Assembly (NCBI GenBank): GCA_002702655.1
Contig: PABB01000017.1
Location: 1 to 64,000, forward strand
Direction: 5' to 3'
Origin: Planctomycetaceae bacterium
GTDB lineage: Bacteria; Planctomycetota; Planctomycetia; Pirellulales; Lacipirellulaceae
Length of the DNA: 64,000 nucleotides
The notes beneath the pieces were generated by a model. That model searched no databases, was not told where the DNA came from, and was given only the letters and a program-made list of their open reading frames with translations. Below, piece after piece: positions 36,253 to 48,001 of this stretch; positions within the stretch are counted from its first letter, which is position 1; each line of letters starts with the position of its first letter. The position numbers were made by a program, and so were the translations under genes.

Positions 36253-36620
36253 GCGAGGCGGGAGGCGTCGGTGGGCACTTTCGAACGCGTGCCACGGCTG
36301 GAGTGCATCGTTGTCCTGTCCATTCTATAGCGCCGCGGCCGCTTCCGCCTCCCGGAAACGACCTCGCCCGGGGGCCGCAGAATCGGTATCTTCCGTGCGT
36401 TCGCGCGTGTCCAGGTGTCCGCTTGGCCGCGACGGCGGCCGCAATCGCCGCTGTCGGCCTGCAGCGTTGCTGCTATCGCGTGGATCGCGTTTCTGTAAAC
36501 CCCTGTCACGCTTGCGGTTGCCTTGAATTGCCGGCGCCGCGGGCTACACTTTGCCAGCCGCATTGGCGGCGGCGAGCGCCCAGACTGCGCGGCTCACGCT
36601 CCCTGCGTGTGCGGCCGTCG
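36253..36620. other. 368-bp divergent intergenic region
   Basis: Both flanking genes point away, so promoters for the thiE unit and for the TPR-like protein should lie here. The plus-strand frame is open through the region (from 36303), but its translation is Arg/Cys/Pro-rich and unlike the downstream protein, so I read it as non-coding. No clear -35/-10 pair was found. Confidence 0.5.
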
Positions 36621-37361
36621 ATGGCGCGAGTCGCCCGCCGGGCAAGGATTGCCGTGGCGTCGCCTCCCAAACTGCATTGGTCAGCGTACTTGTGGCCCGG
36701 TCTGCCGCATGTGTGGACCCGGGGGTCTTGGGCGGGTTTGGCGCTGGCGGTAGGATTTACGGCGCTGGCCAACGCGCTATTCGCAGCCGCAGTGGTGTGG
36801 CCGCGGTGGTTGCCGCAGCGAGTGCTGGCAGGAGGCGGCGGGTTGCTGGCCGTCGTATGGGTGGTCGCTTGGTGGGACGCTCGCGCCGAGTGGCGCCGGC
36901 GCTTAGCCGAGTGGGCCTCCGGCGAGTCGGGCGATCCCGTCGAGCGAAGCGACCGCTTGTACCGCGACGCTCTGGCGAGCTATCTCGCCGGCGACTGGGT
37001 GGCGGCCGAGCAGACGCTGCGTCGGCTGTTGAAGCTCGATCGCCGCGACGCGGAGGCGGGGTTGCTGCTGGCGACGCTGCTGCGTCGTAGCGGTCGCGAC
37101 GACGAAGCGGCAGAGCGCCTCGACCGGCTGGAACAACTGGAAACGGCCCAGCTGTGGGCGGCAGAGATTGCCGCCGAGCGGCGACAACTGAACAATACAA
37201 CACCGCCTGCTGGCGACCTAGCCGAGCAGGCGGATGCGGATACGACCGAGCAAATCGAATCACCCGCACCAGACGACCGACACAACGCCACGACCCACGG
37301 CGCTCGGGACGAGCGCACCGACGAAACAATCGAGCCGCCCGCAGGGAATCAAGCCGCCTGA
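36621..37361 (+). CDS. TPR-like membrane protein
   Basis: 246 residues from the ATG at 36621. Two membrane helices (about 35-65 and 70-92) are followed by a helical-repeat region with a TPR pattern (YRDALASYLAGDWVAAEQTL, RRLLKLDRRDAEAGLLLATL, LRRSGRDDEAAERLDRLEQL). A Thr/Glu/Asp-rich acidic tail of about 60 residues ends the protein. It probably scaffolds a complex at the inner membrane. clpC starts 57 bp later. The two may share a transcript, but no functional link is known. Confidence 0.75.
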   Translation: MARVARRARIAVASPPKLHWSAYLWPGLPHVWTRGSWAGLALAVGFTALANALFAAAVVWPRWLPQRVLAGGGGLLAVVWVVAWWDARAEWRRRLAEWASGESGDPVERSDRLYRDALASYLAGDWVAAEQTLRRLLKLDRRDAEAGLLLATLLRRSGRDDEAAERLDRLEQLETAQLWAAEIAAERRQLNNTTPPAGDLAEQADADTTEQIESPAPDDRHNATTHGARDERTDETIEPPAGNQAA

Positions 37362-37418
37362 GAGAGTGCGTCTTGCCGCCAGCGACGCGTCCGATAGCAA
37401 CACGACAGGAGAAGGGCC

Positions 37419-39986
<2,568 letters not shown>

Positions 39987-40024
39987 CCGCCGCACGCGGA
40001 AGGGTTTCCCCTGTTGATAATCCA

Positions 40025-40059
40025 CTTAGCCCCCGGTCATTGACCGGGGGCTAAGTTTT
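40025..40059 (+). terminator. Rho-independent terminator of clpC
   Basis: A 14-bp stem (40025-40038 with 40042-40055), a three-base ATT loop and TTTT. It lies 38 bp after the clpC stop and 47 bp before the flavin reductase gene, so that gene must have its own promoter or depend on read-through. Confidence 0.9.
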
Positions 40060-40106
40060 GCGCCCTACGCCCTTTCTTAACCCTGTCTCTCAGCCACAGA
40101 CCTCCC

Positions 40107-40673
40107 ATGGCCAAGATCCTCGCCTTCGCCGGCAGCGCCCGGCGCGCTTCGGTCAACAAGAAACTCGTCACCTACGCGGCCCGCCACGCGCGGAGCCTGC
40201 AGGCCGAGGTGACGCTGATCGATCTCGCCAACTACCCGCTGCCGCTGTACGACGGCGATCTGGAGGAGCGCGACGGCATTCCGGACAATGCCGAGAAGCT
40301 GTACGAGCTGATGAAGGAGCACACCGGCCTGTTGTGGGCGTGCCCGGAGTACAACAGCTCGATCACGCCGTTGTTGAAAAACACGATCGATTGGATCTCG
40401 CGTCCGCGGCCCGGAGATCCACGACTGGCCGCCTACCAGGGCAAAGTTGCGACGCTGCTGGCCGCCTCGCCGGGGGCGCTGGGCGGTCTACGCGGGCTGG
40501 CTGCCGTGCGGTCCATCCTGGGCAACATCGGCGTCATCGTGCTGCCGCAGCAGCATGCGCTGGCGAACGCGGCGGACGCCTTCGACGACGACGGGCAGTT
40601 ACAGAGCGGCGACGCTGATCGCGTGCAGGCCGCGGTCGCGGCGCTCGTTCAGGCCGTTGACAAGCTGGCGTAG
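40107..40673 (+). CDS. NADPH-dependent FMN reductase-like flavoprotein
   Basis: 188 residues. The flavodoxin-like fold has the phosphate loop FAGSARRASVNKKL at residues 7-20 and the family signature WACPEYNSSITPLLKNTIDW, followed by SPGALGGLRGLAAVRSIL. Members reduce FMN, quinones, azo dyes or chromate with NAD(P)H. The actual substrate is unknown. The gene lies between the clpC terminator and the mlaE gene, 112 bp upstream of the latter. Confidence 0.92.
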   Translation: MAKILAFAGSARRASVNKKLVTYAARHARSLQAEVTLIDLANYPLPLYDGDLEERDGIPDNAEKLYELMKEHTGLLWACPEYNSSITPLLKNTIDWISRPRPGDPRLAAYQGKVATLLAASPGALGGLRGLAAVRSILGNIGVIVLPQQHALANAADAFDDDGQLQSGDADRVQAAVAALVQAVDKLA

Positions 40674-40785
40674 CGCCCTCTTTCGCTGCCGCCGCAGGCT
40701 TTTCTCAAGCCGCACAATCGGCAAGGTCGATGATCACTCCGACAGCGTGCGCGCATGCGCTGGACTCGTCAGGATTCTCATCGCC

Positions 40786-41652
40786 ATGTCTGCTAGCAGT
40801 TCCTCGTTGCCGTCGCGATCGTTTGTCGATGCCCTGGGTGAATCGGTCGCCGGGGTGGGCGCGACGCTGCTGCGCATCGTGGAGGGGGCCGGCGGGCTGA
40901 CGATCTTCTTCTGGCGGACCCTCACGTGGCTGTTCACCCGTTGGCCGCGAGCCGGCACGCTGGTCCCCAGCATGTATCGCATTGGCGTGGAAAGCCTGCC
41001 GGTCGTGGCGCTGATCGGTACGTTTATCGGCATGGTGTTGGCCGTGCAGTCATTCACCCAGTTCCGCGCCTTTGGCCTGGAAACGCAATTGGGCGGCGTG
41101 ATTAACAAGTCGATGTTCCGCGAACTGGGCCCGGTGCTGGCGGCGACGATGCTGGCGGGTCGGGTCGGCAGTGCGATCGCCGCGGAGGTCGGCACCATGC
41201 GGGTCACCGAGCAAATCGACGCCCTGGCCAGCATGGGCGCCAACCCGATCCACTACCTGGTCGTGCCGCGATTTTTGGGGTGCCTGCTGCTGATCCCGTC
41301 GCTGACGGTGATGGCCATGTTCATGGGCGTGCTGGGCGGCAACCTGTATTGCACGCAGATGTTGGGCATCGACGACCACCACTATTGGGACAATGCCAAT
41401 CGCTTTGTGGAATCGTGGGACATGTTCTACGGCATCACGAAAAGCGTGTTCTTTGGCGCCACGATCGGCATTGTGAGTTGTTACCGCGGCTTTCATTGTC
41501 GCCCCGGCGCCGAGGGCGTCGGCCAGGCGGCCACGACCGCGTTCGTGTACTCGTTTGTCGCCATCATCGTGCTCGACCTGGGGTTGAGCATCGTGTTGGA
41601 CCAAATCTACCTGTCGATCTGGCCCGCGGCGCCGATGTTGTTTGGAGGATGA
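40786..41652 (+). CDS. mlaE: MlaE-type lipid transport permease
   Basis: 288 residues from the ATG at 40786. MlaE/YrbE family features include VVALIGTFIGMVLAVQSFTQ near residue 75, MFRELGPVLAATMLAGRVGS, GTMRVTEQIDALASMGANP and the last helices ending in IVLDLGLSIVLDQIYLSIWP. It is the membrane-embedded part of an ABC system moving phospholipids between outer and inner membrane. The ATPase and MCE protein genes follow on the same strand, separated by palindromic repeats rather than overlaps. Confidence 0.95.
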   Translation: MSASSSSLPSRSFVDALGESVAGVGATLLRIVEGAGGLTIFFWRTLTWLFTRWPRAGTLVPSMYRIGVESLPVVALIGTFIGMVLAVQSFTQFRAFGLETQLGGVINKSMFRELGPVLAATMLAGRVGSAIAAEVGTMRVTEQIDALASMGANPIHYLVVPRFLGCLLLIPSLTVMAMFMGVLGGNLYCTQMLGIDDHHYWDNANRFVESWDMFYGITKSVFFGATIGIVSCYRGFHCRPGAEGVGQAATTAFVYSFVAIIVLDLGLSIVLDQIYLSIWPAAPMLFGG

Positions 41653-41758
41653 GAGGGAGCTGTGAGCGACGAGCTATAAGCTGTGAGCCAGAGGAGGCGA
41701 CGCAATCTCCGCGACTCTGGCCGACAGCTGATAGCAAATAGCCGACAGCCCCCCAACC
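41653..41758. repeat. Palindromic repeat in the mlaE-mlaF spacer
   Basis: The arms 41673-41693 and 41715-41735 pair in 18 of 21 positions around a 21-bp loop. The right arm, CTCTGGCCGACAGCTGATAG, shares CTCTGGCCGACAGC with the element at 42.6 kb. The block fills the whole spacer up to the mlaF start. It may act as an RNA stem-loop that tunes the operon. Confidence 0.85.
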
Positions 41759-42565
41759 ATGGTCGCACCTGCTCCCATTATCGAAGTCGACTCGCTTGGC
41801 GTCACGTTCGGGCGGCAGGTCGTGCTGCGCGATATTGATCTATCGGTGCCGCGGGGGCAGACGCTCGCGATCATTGGCGAGAGCGGCTGCGGCAAGACCG
41901 TGTTGCTCAAGACAATTATTGGACTGGTTCAACCCACCGCCGGGGCCGTGCGATTCGACGGGCAGCGGCTCGATACGCTCACCGAGCAGGAACTCTCGCA
42001 GCAGCGCACCCGGTTTGGGTTTGTGTTCCAGAACGCTGCGCTGTTCGACAGCCTGAGCATTGCCGAGAACATCCTGTTTCCCTTGCGACAGCACCGACCG
42101 CGGAGCGAGGCGCCCCAGCACGAGCGGAAGATGATGGACCTGCTGGCCGAGGTGGGACTGCCCAAGGGCGTGCTGCGAAAGTTTCCGGCAGAACTGTCCG
42201 GCGGCATGCGCAAGCGCGTCGGCCTGGCCCGGGCGCTGATGATGCAGCCGGAGGTGGTGCTGTACGACGAGCCGACCACGGGGCTCGACCCGATCATGAG
42301 CGACGTGATCAACGAACTCATGCTGCGCGTGCGCAACAACCTGGGCGTGACCAGCATCATGGTCACCCACGATATGAACTCCGCCCGCAAGGTGGCCGAC
42401 CGAATCGTCATGCTCTACCCGCTGGCCCGGTTGGACGACGAGCAGTCCCAGATACTTTTCGACGGACGCCCTGAGGACATCGACAACACGACCGACCGTC
42501 GCGTGACTCAATTCATCCGCGGCGAAGCCGGCGACCGAATGAGCGAACTCGCAGAGGGGGCGTAG
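41759..42565 (+). CDS. mlaF: MlaF-type ABC transporter ATPase
   Basis: 268 residues. Walker A is GESGCGKT near residue 40. The Q-loop is FGFVFQNAALFDSL. The ABC signature is LSGGMRKRVGLARAL, Walker B is VVLYDEPTTGLDPIM and the switch His is in MVTHDMNSA. The product of the downstream gene is the MCE partner. The ATPase drives lipid transfer with MlaE. Confidence 0.95.
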   Translation: MVAPAPIIEVDSLGVTFGRQVVLRDIDLSVPRGQTLAIIGESGCGKTVLLKTIIGLVQPTAGAVRFDGQRLDTLTEQELSQQRTRFGFVFQNAALFDSLSIAENILFPLRQHRPRSEAPQHERKMMDLLAEVGLPKGVLRKFPAELSGGMRKRVGLARALMMQPEVVLYDEPTTGLDPIMSDVINELMLRVRNNLGVTSIMVTHDMNSARKVADRIVMLYPLARLDDEQSQILFDGRPEDIDNTTDRRVTQFIRGEAGDRMSELAEGA

Positions 42566-42657
42566 AGGGCTCGTGGCTGTCAGCTATCGGCTGTCGGCCG
42601 GAATCGAGCAGCGCTTCTCTGGCCGACAGCCGATAGCTGACAGCCCACAGCCAAACA
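42566..42657. repeat. Perfect 25-bp palindromic repeat in the mlaF-mlaD spacer
   Basis: The arms 42575-42599 and 42621-42645 are perfectly complementary over 25 bp with a 21-bp loop. The sequence is of the GGCTGTCAGC...GGCCGACAGCC type seen in the mlaE-mlaF spacer. The RNA would form a very stable hairpin directly before the mlaD start codon at 42658. Confidence 0.95.
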
Positions 42658-43833
42658 ATGAACGAACGCAACCAACAGTTCCGCGTCGGGGTCGTCGCGA
42701 TCGCTACCGTGGTGATCACGGCGATACTCATTGCCTGGCATAGCGATTTCTCGTCGCTGCCATTTGCAGGGAACTACCAGATTCAGGTCAAAGCCGACCA
42801 GGCGCCGGGCGTCTCGCCGAACACGCCCGTGCGGCGGCGCGGCATCCTCATTGGTCGCGTCGAAACGGTCGAGGCGACCGACGACGGGGCGGTGATCACG
42901 CTGGCCATCAATGACGGTCAGGAGGTGAAGAACAACGAAGCGGCGCGGATCGCCACGTCGATCATCGGCGACGCGACAATCGAGTTCGTACCCGTGCGAC
43001 CGCCGGCCGGCAACGCCCCGGTGCCCCCCGGCGGCAGCGTCAACGGCATGTACGTGCCGACGCCGGTCGACATGCTGAGCGACCTGCAGGGCGATCTGAA
43101 GCAGACGATCCAGTCGCTGGGGTCCGCGGGCGAAGAGGTCGCCAAATTGGCCAACCAGCTGAACGAGGTGCTCAACGAAAACGACTTGCAGCGGATGACC
43201 AACATGGTCGAGTCGCTCGATGCGGCCTTGGTGGAGTTCCGGACCGCGCTGGGCAACGTGAACGACATTGTCGGCGACGAGCAGCTGAAGGCGAACCTGC
43301 GGGACGGACTCACGCAGTTGCCCGACGTGGTCGAAGACGCTCGTGCGATTATGGAGCAGTTGGAGAAGGTTGCCGGATCGGCCAATCAGAACTTGGAGAA
43401 CCTCACGGGGCTGACCAAGCCGCTGGGCGAGCGGGGCGACAACATCACCGCGTCGGTGGAGCAGAGTATCCGCAATCTGGAAGAGCTGTTGGGAAATGCG
43501 GCCGAGCTGAGCGCCAATCTCAACAACAGCGAAGGCACGCTCGGTTTGTTGATTCGCGACCGCAAGCTGTACGACACGGTCAACGGGTTGGGCGGGCGCG
43601 TGGATGCGACGGCGGCCCGCGTCGATGCACTGATCAATCAGGCCAACGCGGCTGTGCTGGACGTGAGGAAGATCCTGGCCGAGGCAGGCGTCAGCTGGCG
43701 GCTGAAGCAGATCCTGTCGGACATCGCCACGTTCACAGACAAGATCGCGCGGGATCCGGCGCGGATCGCCCGTGGGGTGATCAATCGCGAAACGCCGATC
43801 GCCGATTCGCCGGCGAACAAACGTTATCAGTGA
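42658..43833 (+). CDS. mlaD: MCE-domain lipid-binding protein (MlaD-type)
   Basis: 391 residues. One N-terminal membrane anchor (VVAIATVVITAILIAW, about residues 12-27) is followed by the MCE domain, with YQIQVKADQAPGVSPNTPVR near residue 40 and GILIGRVETVEATDDGAVIT after it. The remaining ~230 residues are helical with heptad-like pattern (LNEVLNENDLQRMTNMVESL; ASVEQSIRNLEELLGNAAEL), longer than E. coli MlaD and like YebT/Mce-type needles. It carries lipids across the periplasm. It is the last gene of the mla unit; the next gene is convergent. Confidence 0.93.
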   Translation: MNERNQQFRVGVVAIATVVITAILIAWHSDFSSLPFAGNYQIQVKADQAPGVSPNTPVRRRGILIGRVETVEATDDGAVITLAINDGQEVKNNEAARIATSIIGDATIEFVPVRPPAGNAPVPPGGSVNGMYVPTPVDMLSDLQGDLKQTIQSLGSAGEEVAKLANQLNEVLNENDLQRMTNMVESLDAALVEFRTALGNVNDIVGDEQLKANLRDGLTQLPDVVEDARAIMEQLEKVAGSANQNLENLTGLTKPLGERGDNITASVEQSIRNLEELLGNAAELSANLNNSEGTLGLLIRDRKLYDTVNGLGGRVDATAARVDALINQANAAVLDVRKILAEAGVSWRLKQILSDIATFTDKIARDPARIARGVINRETPIADSPANKRYQ

Positions 43834-43901
43834 GCGAGCCGCCCAGGCGCTTCACTTCGCAATCGCGGACACGCGATCCCGTTTGCTTGGCGTGCGGCCA
43901 A

Positions 43902-44585
43902 TCACTGCGCCGGCGGCAAGGGCTCCAGCGCCTGGCCGCCTGGCGGCAGCAGTCCCGGGCCGGGCGTGGTTGGTACGGCCACCCCTGGCGGGATGCTCTC
44001 GGGGCCCAGCGCCGGCGTCGGAACGCCCTGCGGCGCGAGCATCATCTGTCCGTCCGGGGTGACAATTGTCGGCGGACCGGCAGGCGTGGGGCTCATGGTC
44101 GGCGAGATCAGCGGCTCCCCTGCGTCTGCGGGGAGCGGGCCGCCTGTGTGCGCCGCCTGACGCAGTTGGTCGGCGCGCTGAATCAGCGTTTCGGTCGGCA
44201 CGATCACCTGTGGAGTAAGCGGGTAGGTCACCGTGCGATAGTCTTGGATTTCATTGGGGACGACGTTCTCGCTCACAAAATCGAGCGGCGGGATCTCGTA
44301 CCATGGCGCCGGAATCGGCTGGTTGACGGTGTAAGTCTCGTAGCCGGGCTTCACCAAACGGATTTCGCGAGTCCCGTAGTAGGTGAACGTGACCGCGCAG
44401 GGCGTCACTCCAATCGGCTGGTTATCGACGTAGACGGTGGCCCCCGGTGGATTGCTACGTACCAACAGCCGGCGGCGGACGCAACCGGGCGAGACGAGCA
44501 GCAGAACGGCGACAGCCATAACCGCCGCGCGGGAATACGCGGAGACGCGGGCAGGGCCGGACAGGGACAGGCGGCAACGAAGCAC
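43902..44585 (-). CDS. PEGA-domain lipoprotein
   Basis: 227 residues. A lipobox, LLLVSPGC, places the lipid-modified Cys at residue 35. The following PEGA domain reads LVRSNPPGATVYVDNQPIGV, then TPCAVTFTYYGTREIRLVKP. A Pro/Gly-rich tail of about 90 residues makes up the C-terminus (TPGPGLLPPGGQALEPLPPA). PEGA domains are common in surface-layer lipoproteins. The start is GTG at 44585, giving a positively charged n-region; ATG at 44519 is the alternative. It converges with mlaD. Confidence 0.85.
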   Translation of the reverse strand: MLRCRLSLSGPARVSAYSRAAVMAVAVLLLVSPGCVRRRLLVRSNPPGATVYVDNQPIGVTPCAVTFTYYGTREIRLVKPGYETYTVNQPIPAPWYEIPPLDFVSENVVPNEIQDYRTVTYPLTPQVIVPTETLIQRADQLRQAAHTGGPLPADAGEPLISPTMSPTPAGPPTIVTPDGQMMLAPQGVPTPALGPESIPPGVAVPTTPGPGLLPPGGQALEPLPPAQ

Positions 44586-44734
44586 GGTCGTGACCTGAAA
44601 GACGAGGCTGCGGTTGAAGGGGCGGGATTCTAGGGCCTGTGGCGCCCGCCTGCTACACCGAATTCGGCCGTGCCAGCGGGATTGGCGGTTCGGGGCAGCA
44701 GTTCACCTGTCGGCGTCGACCCGGGCCGGTTAAG

Positions 44735-46138
44735 ATGGGCAATCCTGCCGTTCGTCGATTTGGTACGCTATCGCTCCTGTCACCCGTCGCTCACGCCGTG
44801 TCGCAGCCGTCCAGCAGCATCGAACAAGCCGTCGGCGGAGTCCGATGTGCCGCGGTCAGCGATTTGGGCATGCGCCGCAGCACCAATCAGGACGCCATGG
44901 CGGTCTCGCTGGCGGAGGGAGAGCGGCAATTCCGCAGCGGCGGACACCTGTTTCTGGTCGCCGACGGCATGGGTGCGCACGCCGCCGGCGAGTTGGCCAG
45001 CCAGATCGCAGCCGACAACATCCCGCACGCGTTCCGCAAGAATCGCGAACTGCCGCCGTGCGAGGCGATTTCGGCCGCCGTGCAGGACGCCAACGCCCGC
45101 ATTCATGCCAAGGGGCAGAATAGCGTCGACTTCCAGGGCATGGGCACCACCTGCAGTTGTCTGGTGCTGTTGGAGGATGGCGCTCTGGCCGCCCACGTAG
45201 GCGATAGTCGGGTCTATCGCCTGCGGGACGGCGTGTTCGAGCAGATGACGTTCGACCACAGCCTGGTGTGGGAGATGGCCGCTGCCGGGCAGGCGTCCGA
45301 GGAACAAGTTCCGGCCTACGTTCCGAAGAATGTGATCACGCGCTCCCTGGGGCCGCACCAGACCGTCAAGGTGGACCTGGAGGGGCCGCTGCCGCTCGCA
45401 GCGGGCGATCGTTACCTGCTGTGCAGTGACGGGCTTACGGGCCCCTTGTCTCCCGAACTGATCGGGATGGTGCTCGACGCCCTGCCGCCGAAGGATGCCA
45501 CGCAGACCCTGGTTGACCTGGCAAATCTCCTGGGAGGGCCCGATAACATCACGGTGATGGCGGTCGACGTGACCGACCCCGATCAACTCGGCGATACCGA
45601 TTCGTGCGAGCTTCCGCCGGACAACAAGGGCGGCGCCGCGGCGGAGGAGTCCACGGCGATGCCTTCGCTGATTCGCAATACGCTGTTTGCGGCCGTCGGT
45701 TGCGGCGGCGTGGCGGCGTTCTTGGCGAGCAAGTCGTATTTGGCCGCCGCCGCGGCGATTGGCGCTGCCGCCTTGGGACTGGCGCTGTGGGCGCTGATTC
45801 GCTGGTTTGCCGAAAGCGCCGGATTCACGCCCAAATCAGTCCGAGGCAAGTACGGCAAAGGACCCTACCGCCGTCACCAAGTTCGTGCCGATGCCGATAC
45901 GATCGGCACGTTGGCCGAAATCGTGCGGCAGTTGGAGGATCTCGAGGGCCAGCGGCAGTGGCACTTCGACTGGAAGCAGATCCACGATGAGCGGGCCGAA
46001 GCCTACGCGGCCATCTCACGAGGCGATTTTCGCGGGGCCGTGACCGCGTTTAGCGCCGCGGTCCGCACGTTAATGAAGGCCGTGCGAGATTATCGAGAAC
46101 CGCCCGGCGATTCATCCATCGATCTCAACGAAGGGTAG
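44735..46138 (+). CDS. PP2C-type Ser/Thr phosphatase with membrane tail
   Basis: 467 residues from the ATG at 44735; ATG 44639 and GTG 44798 are alternatives. The PP2C motifs run in order: SDLGMRRSTNQDAM, FLVADGMGAHAAGELAS, GMGTTCSCLVL, AHVGDSRVYRLRDG, RYLLCSDGLTGPLS and GGPDNITVMAVDV, with the metal-binding aspartates in place. After about residue 290 there are two hydrophobic segments and a helical C-terminal part (AEIVRQLEDLEGQRQW), so the protein is membrane-attached. It probably counters Ser/Thr kinases like the one at 54 kb, but no adjacent kinase is present. Confidence 0.9.
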   Translation: MGNPAVRRFGTLSLLSPVAHAVSQPSSSIEQAVGGVRCAAVSDLGMRRSTNQDAMAVSLAEGERQFRSGGHLFLVADGMGAHAAGELASQIAADNIPHAFRKNRELPPCEAISAAVQDANARIHAKGQNSVDFQGMGTTCSCLVLLEDGALAAHVGDSRVYRLRDGVFEQMTFDHSLVWEMAAAGQASEEQVPAYVPKNVITRSLGPHQTVKVDLEGPLPLAAGDRYLLCSDGLTGPLSPELIGMVLDALPPKDATQTLVDLANLLGGPDNITVMAVDVTDPDQLGDTDSCELPPDNKGGAAAEESTAMPSLIRNTLFAAVGCGGVAAFLASKSYLAAAAAIGAAALGLALWALIRWFAESAGFTPKSVRGKYGKGPYRRHQVRADADTIGTLAEIVRQLEDLEGQRQWHFDWKQIHDERAEAYAAISRGDFRGAVTAFSAAVRTLMKAVRDYREPPGDSSIDLNEG

Positions 46139-46214
46139 CGGGCCGCTGGCGCTGCTTGCGGCGGCGAAAAGTGTCGTTCCCCGCACCGCGGGCCCCTGCT
46201 ACAGTCCGCGGCCT

Positions 46215-47399
46215 ATGCGGACGCTCACTCGCTACATCCTGTCGGAGATGGTCCAGGCGTTCACTGTCACGCTGGTCAGCATGACGGTGTTCGTGTTTCT
46301 GGTGCTCATCGCCAAAGAGGCGGTCGAGCGCGGGTTGGGCGTGGCCCACATCCTGCAGCTGCTGCCGTACATTCTGCCGCAGGCGCTGCAGTTTACGCTG
46401 CCCGGGGCCATGCTCATGGCGGCCACCAGCGTGTACGGCCGGATTTCTTCCTCCAACGAGATCGTGGCGATCAAATCACTGGGGATTTCGCCGATGGTGG
46501 TGATTTGGCCCAGTTTCGCGCTCGCGGCCGCGGTCAGCCTGGGCGGCGTTGTGTTGAACGACTTGGCCGTGTCCTGGGGCGAGGACGGCGTGAAGCGCGT
46601 TGCGGTCGGCGCCCTGGAAGACATTGCCTACAGCGACCTGAGCAAGTCGGGCCGGTTTCGCGTCGGCCAGTGGCAGGTGAACGTGCAACGGGTCGAGGGC
46701 AAGCGGCTGATCGGCTTCATGCTGGTCGGTCCCAGTCGCCACGGCGGCAAAGCGTCGCACATCAGCGCGGATGAAGCCCAGTTTCACATGGACCAGGCGT
46801 CCGAAACCATCGCCGTGCGGCTGACCAACGCCCGGGGCGAGTGGGACGACTGGCAGTTTCAGATCCCTGGTGAGATCGAACAGTCGATCCCCTTTGCCGA
46901 CTTCACCAACGAGAGCAACGGCCCGCGCAGCCCGTCCAACACGCCCCTGCGCGACATTGGCCCGGCGATCGAGCGGCAACTGACGGAGATCTCGCGGTCG
47001 CGGCAGGAGATGGCGGCCGATGTGGGCTTCAGCTTGCTTGCCGGGCGCACCGCACAACTGTCGCAGACGGCCTGGGCGCCGCGCGAGTACCGCAATCTCG
47101 ACGCCCAACGGACCCTGTACAAGCTGCGGACCGAACCGCATCGCCGCTGGTCCAACGGCTTCAGTTGCCTGGGGTTTGTGCTCATTGGTGCGCCGATGGC
47201 GATTCGCCGCCGGCACGGCGAGTTCTGGGGGAGTTTCTTTGCGTGCTTTTTGCCGATCCTGCTGCTGTACTACCCGATGCTCGTGGGATGCGTTGACCAG
47301 GCCAAAGACGGCGTCTTTCCGCCCCAGGCGGTCTGGCTGGGCAATATCGTGCTGGCGGCGTGCGGGGCGGCCCTGATGCGACGGGTGATCCGGTTCTAG
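46215..47399 (+). CDS. LptF/LptG-family permease (YjgP/YjgQ)
   Basis: 394 residues. There are three N-terminal membrane helices, including the family lead LTRYILSEMVQAFTVTLVSM, the stretch YILPQALQFTLPGAMLMAAT, SSNEIVAIKSLGISP, and then a periplasmic beta-jellyroll-like middle (GRFRVGQWQVNVQRVEGKRL). Three final helices contain FVLIGAPMAIRRRHGEFWGS. LptF/G move lipopolysaccharide out of the inner membrane. Only one copy is here; its partner must be elsewhere or this is a homo-oligomer. The gene lies 76 bp after the PP2C gene. Confidence 0.92.
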   Translation: MRTLTRYILSEMVQAFTVTLVSMTVFVFLVLIAKEAVERGLGVAHILQLLPYILPQALQFTLPGAMLMAATSVYGRISSSNEIVAIKSLGISPMVVIWPSFALAAAVSLGGVVLNDLAVSWGEDGVKRVAVGALEDIAYSDLSKSGRFRVGQWQVNVQRVEGKRLIGFMLVGPSRHGGKASHISADEAQFHMDQASETIAVRLTNARGEWDDWQFQIPGEIEQSIPFADFTNESNGPRSPSNTPLRDIGPAIERQLTEISRSRQEMAADVGFSLLAGRTAQLSQTAWAPREYRNLDAQRTLYKLRTEPHRRWSNGFSCLGFVLIGAPMAIRRRHGEFWGSFFACFLPILLLYYPMLVGCVDQAKDGVFPPQAVWLGNIVLAACGAALMRRVIRF

Positions 47400-48001
47400 C
47401 GAGCGAGCCGTCCGCGCAGGCGCTGCTGGCGCCGGGGTTACAATGATCTTGACCCCGCCGGCAGGCAAAACCTACGATTCCGGTCAAATCCCCAGCGGCG
47501 AACCCGCCGGCCGCGGCATCCGTAGAATCGTCCAGAGCGGCGCCCCGTCGATTTGCGCCGGCCACACGACCGGCGCGTATCGCAGGGCGTGAGCCGATGT
47601 GGCGATTTGGCAACGTCGCGACCGGACCGCGCGACCGGCGAGGTGCTCAGCACGCGTACAGCCGATACAGCAAGCGCCTGCTTTGCGACCCGTCGCAGAA
47701 AGAAAACGATCGATCCGCCGACCCCGCGGCGACGATGACAGCAGTGTTCTCACCGTTGTGTTCGCGAGGTCAATCGGTTCGCCTGCGACAAGGAAAGCGA
47801 CTCAGCCCGAGACACCACGACAGCTCACCCGTAACCCCTCGACGCAATGCGTCGACCACAGCCCAGCCGCCCTGCCGATTGCCCATCCTGAAGCACTCGG
47901 CGGCGAAGCACAACCGATTGGCCTCGCTCATCCCCACCGCGCGTTTGAACCGCCGCGGAGCGATTGATACGCACACGAGAATTGAGGCGGGAGAACACGA
48001 C
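47400..48001. other. 602-bp gap upstream of the FlgM gene
   Basis: Frames on both strands stay open for stretches, but their translations are Arg/Ala/Pro-rich without sense, so no gene is called. A GCCGATAC word resembling the sigma-28 -10 box lies near 47660, but it has no TAAA partner upstream. No repeat or hairpin with a T-run was found. A long leader for flgM or an unrecognised RNA is possible. Confidence 0.5.

Noticed and set aside
36303-36620. N-terminal extension of the TPR-like protein
   Set aside because: The translation is Cys/Arg/Pro-rich and unlike a membrane protein lead; the ATG at 36621 fits better.
47650-47680. Sigma-28 promoter (GCCGATAC) before flgM
   Set aside because: No TAAA-type -35 box at the right distance, and it lies over 330 bp from the gene.
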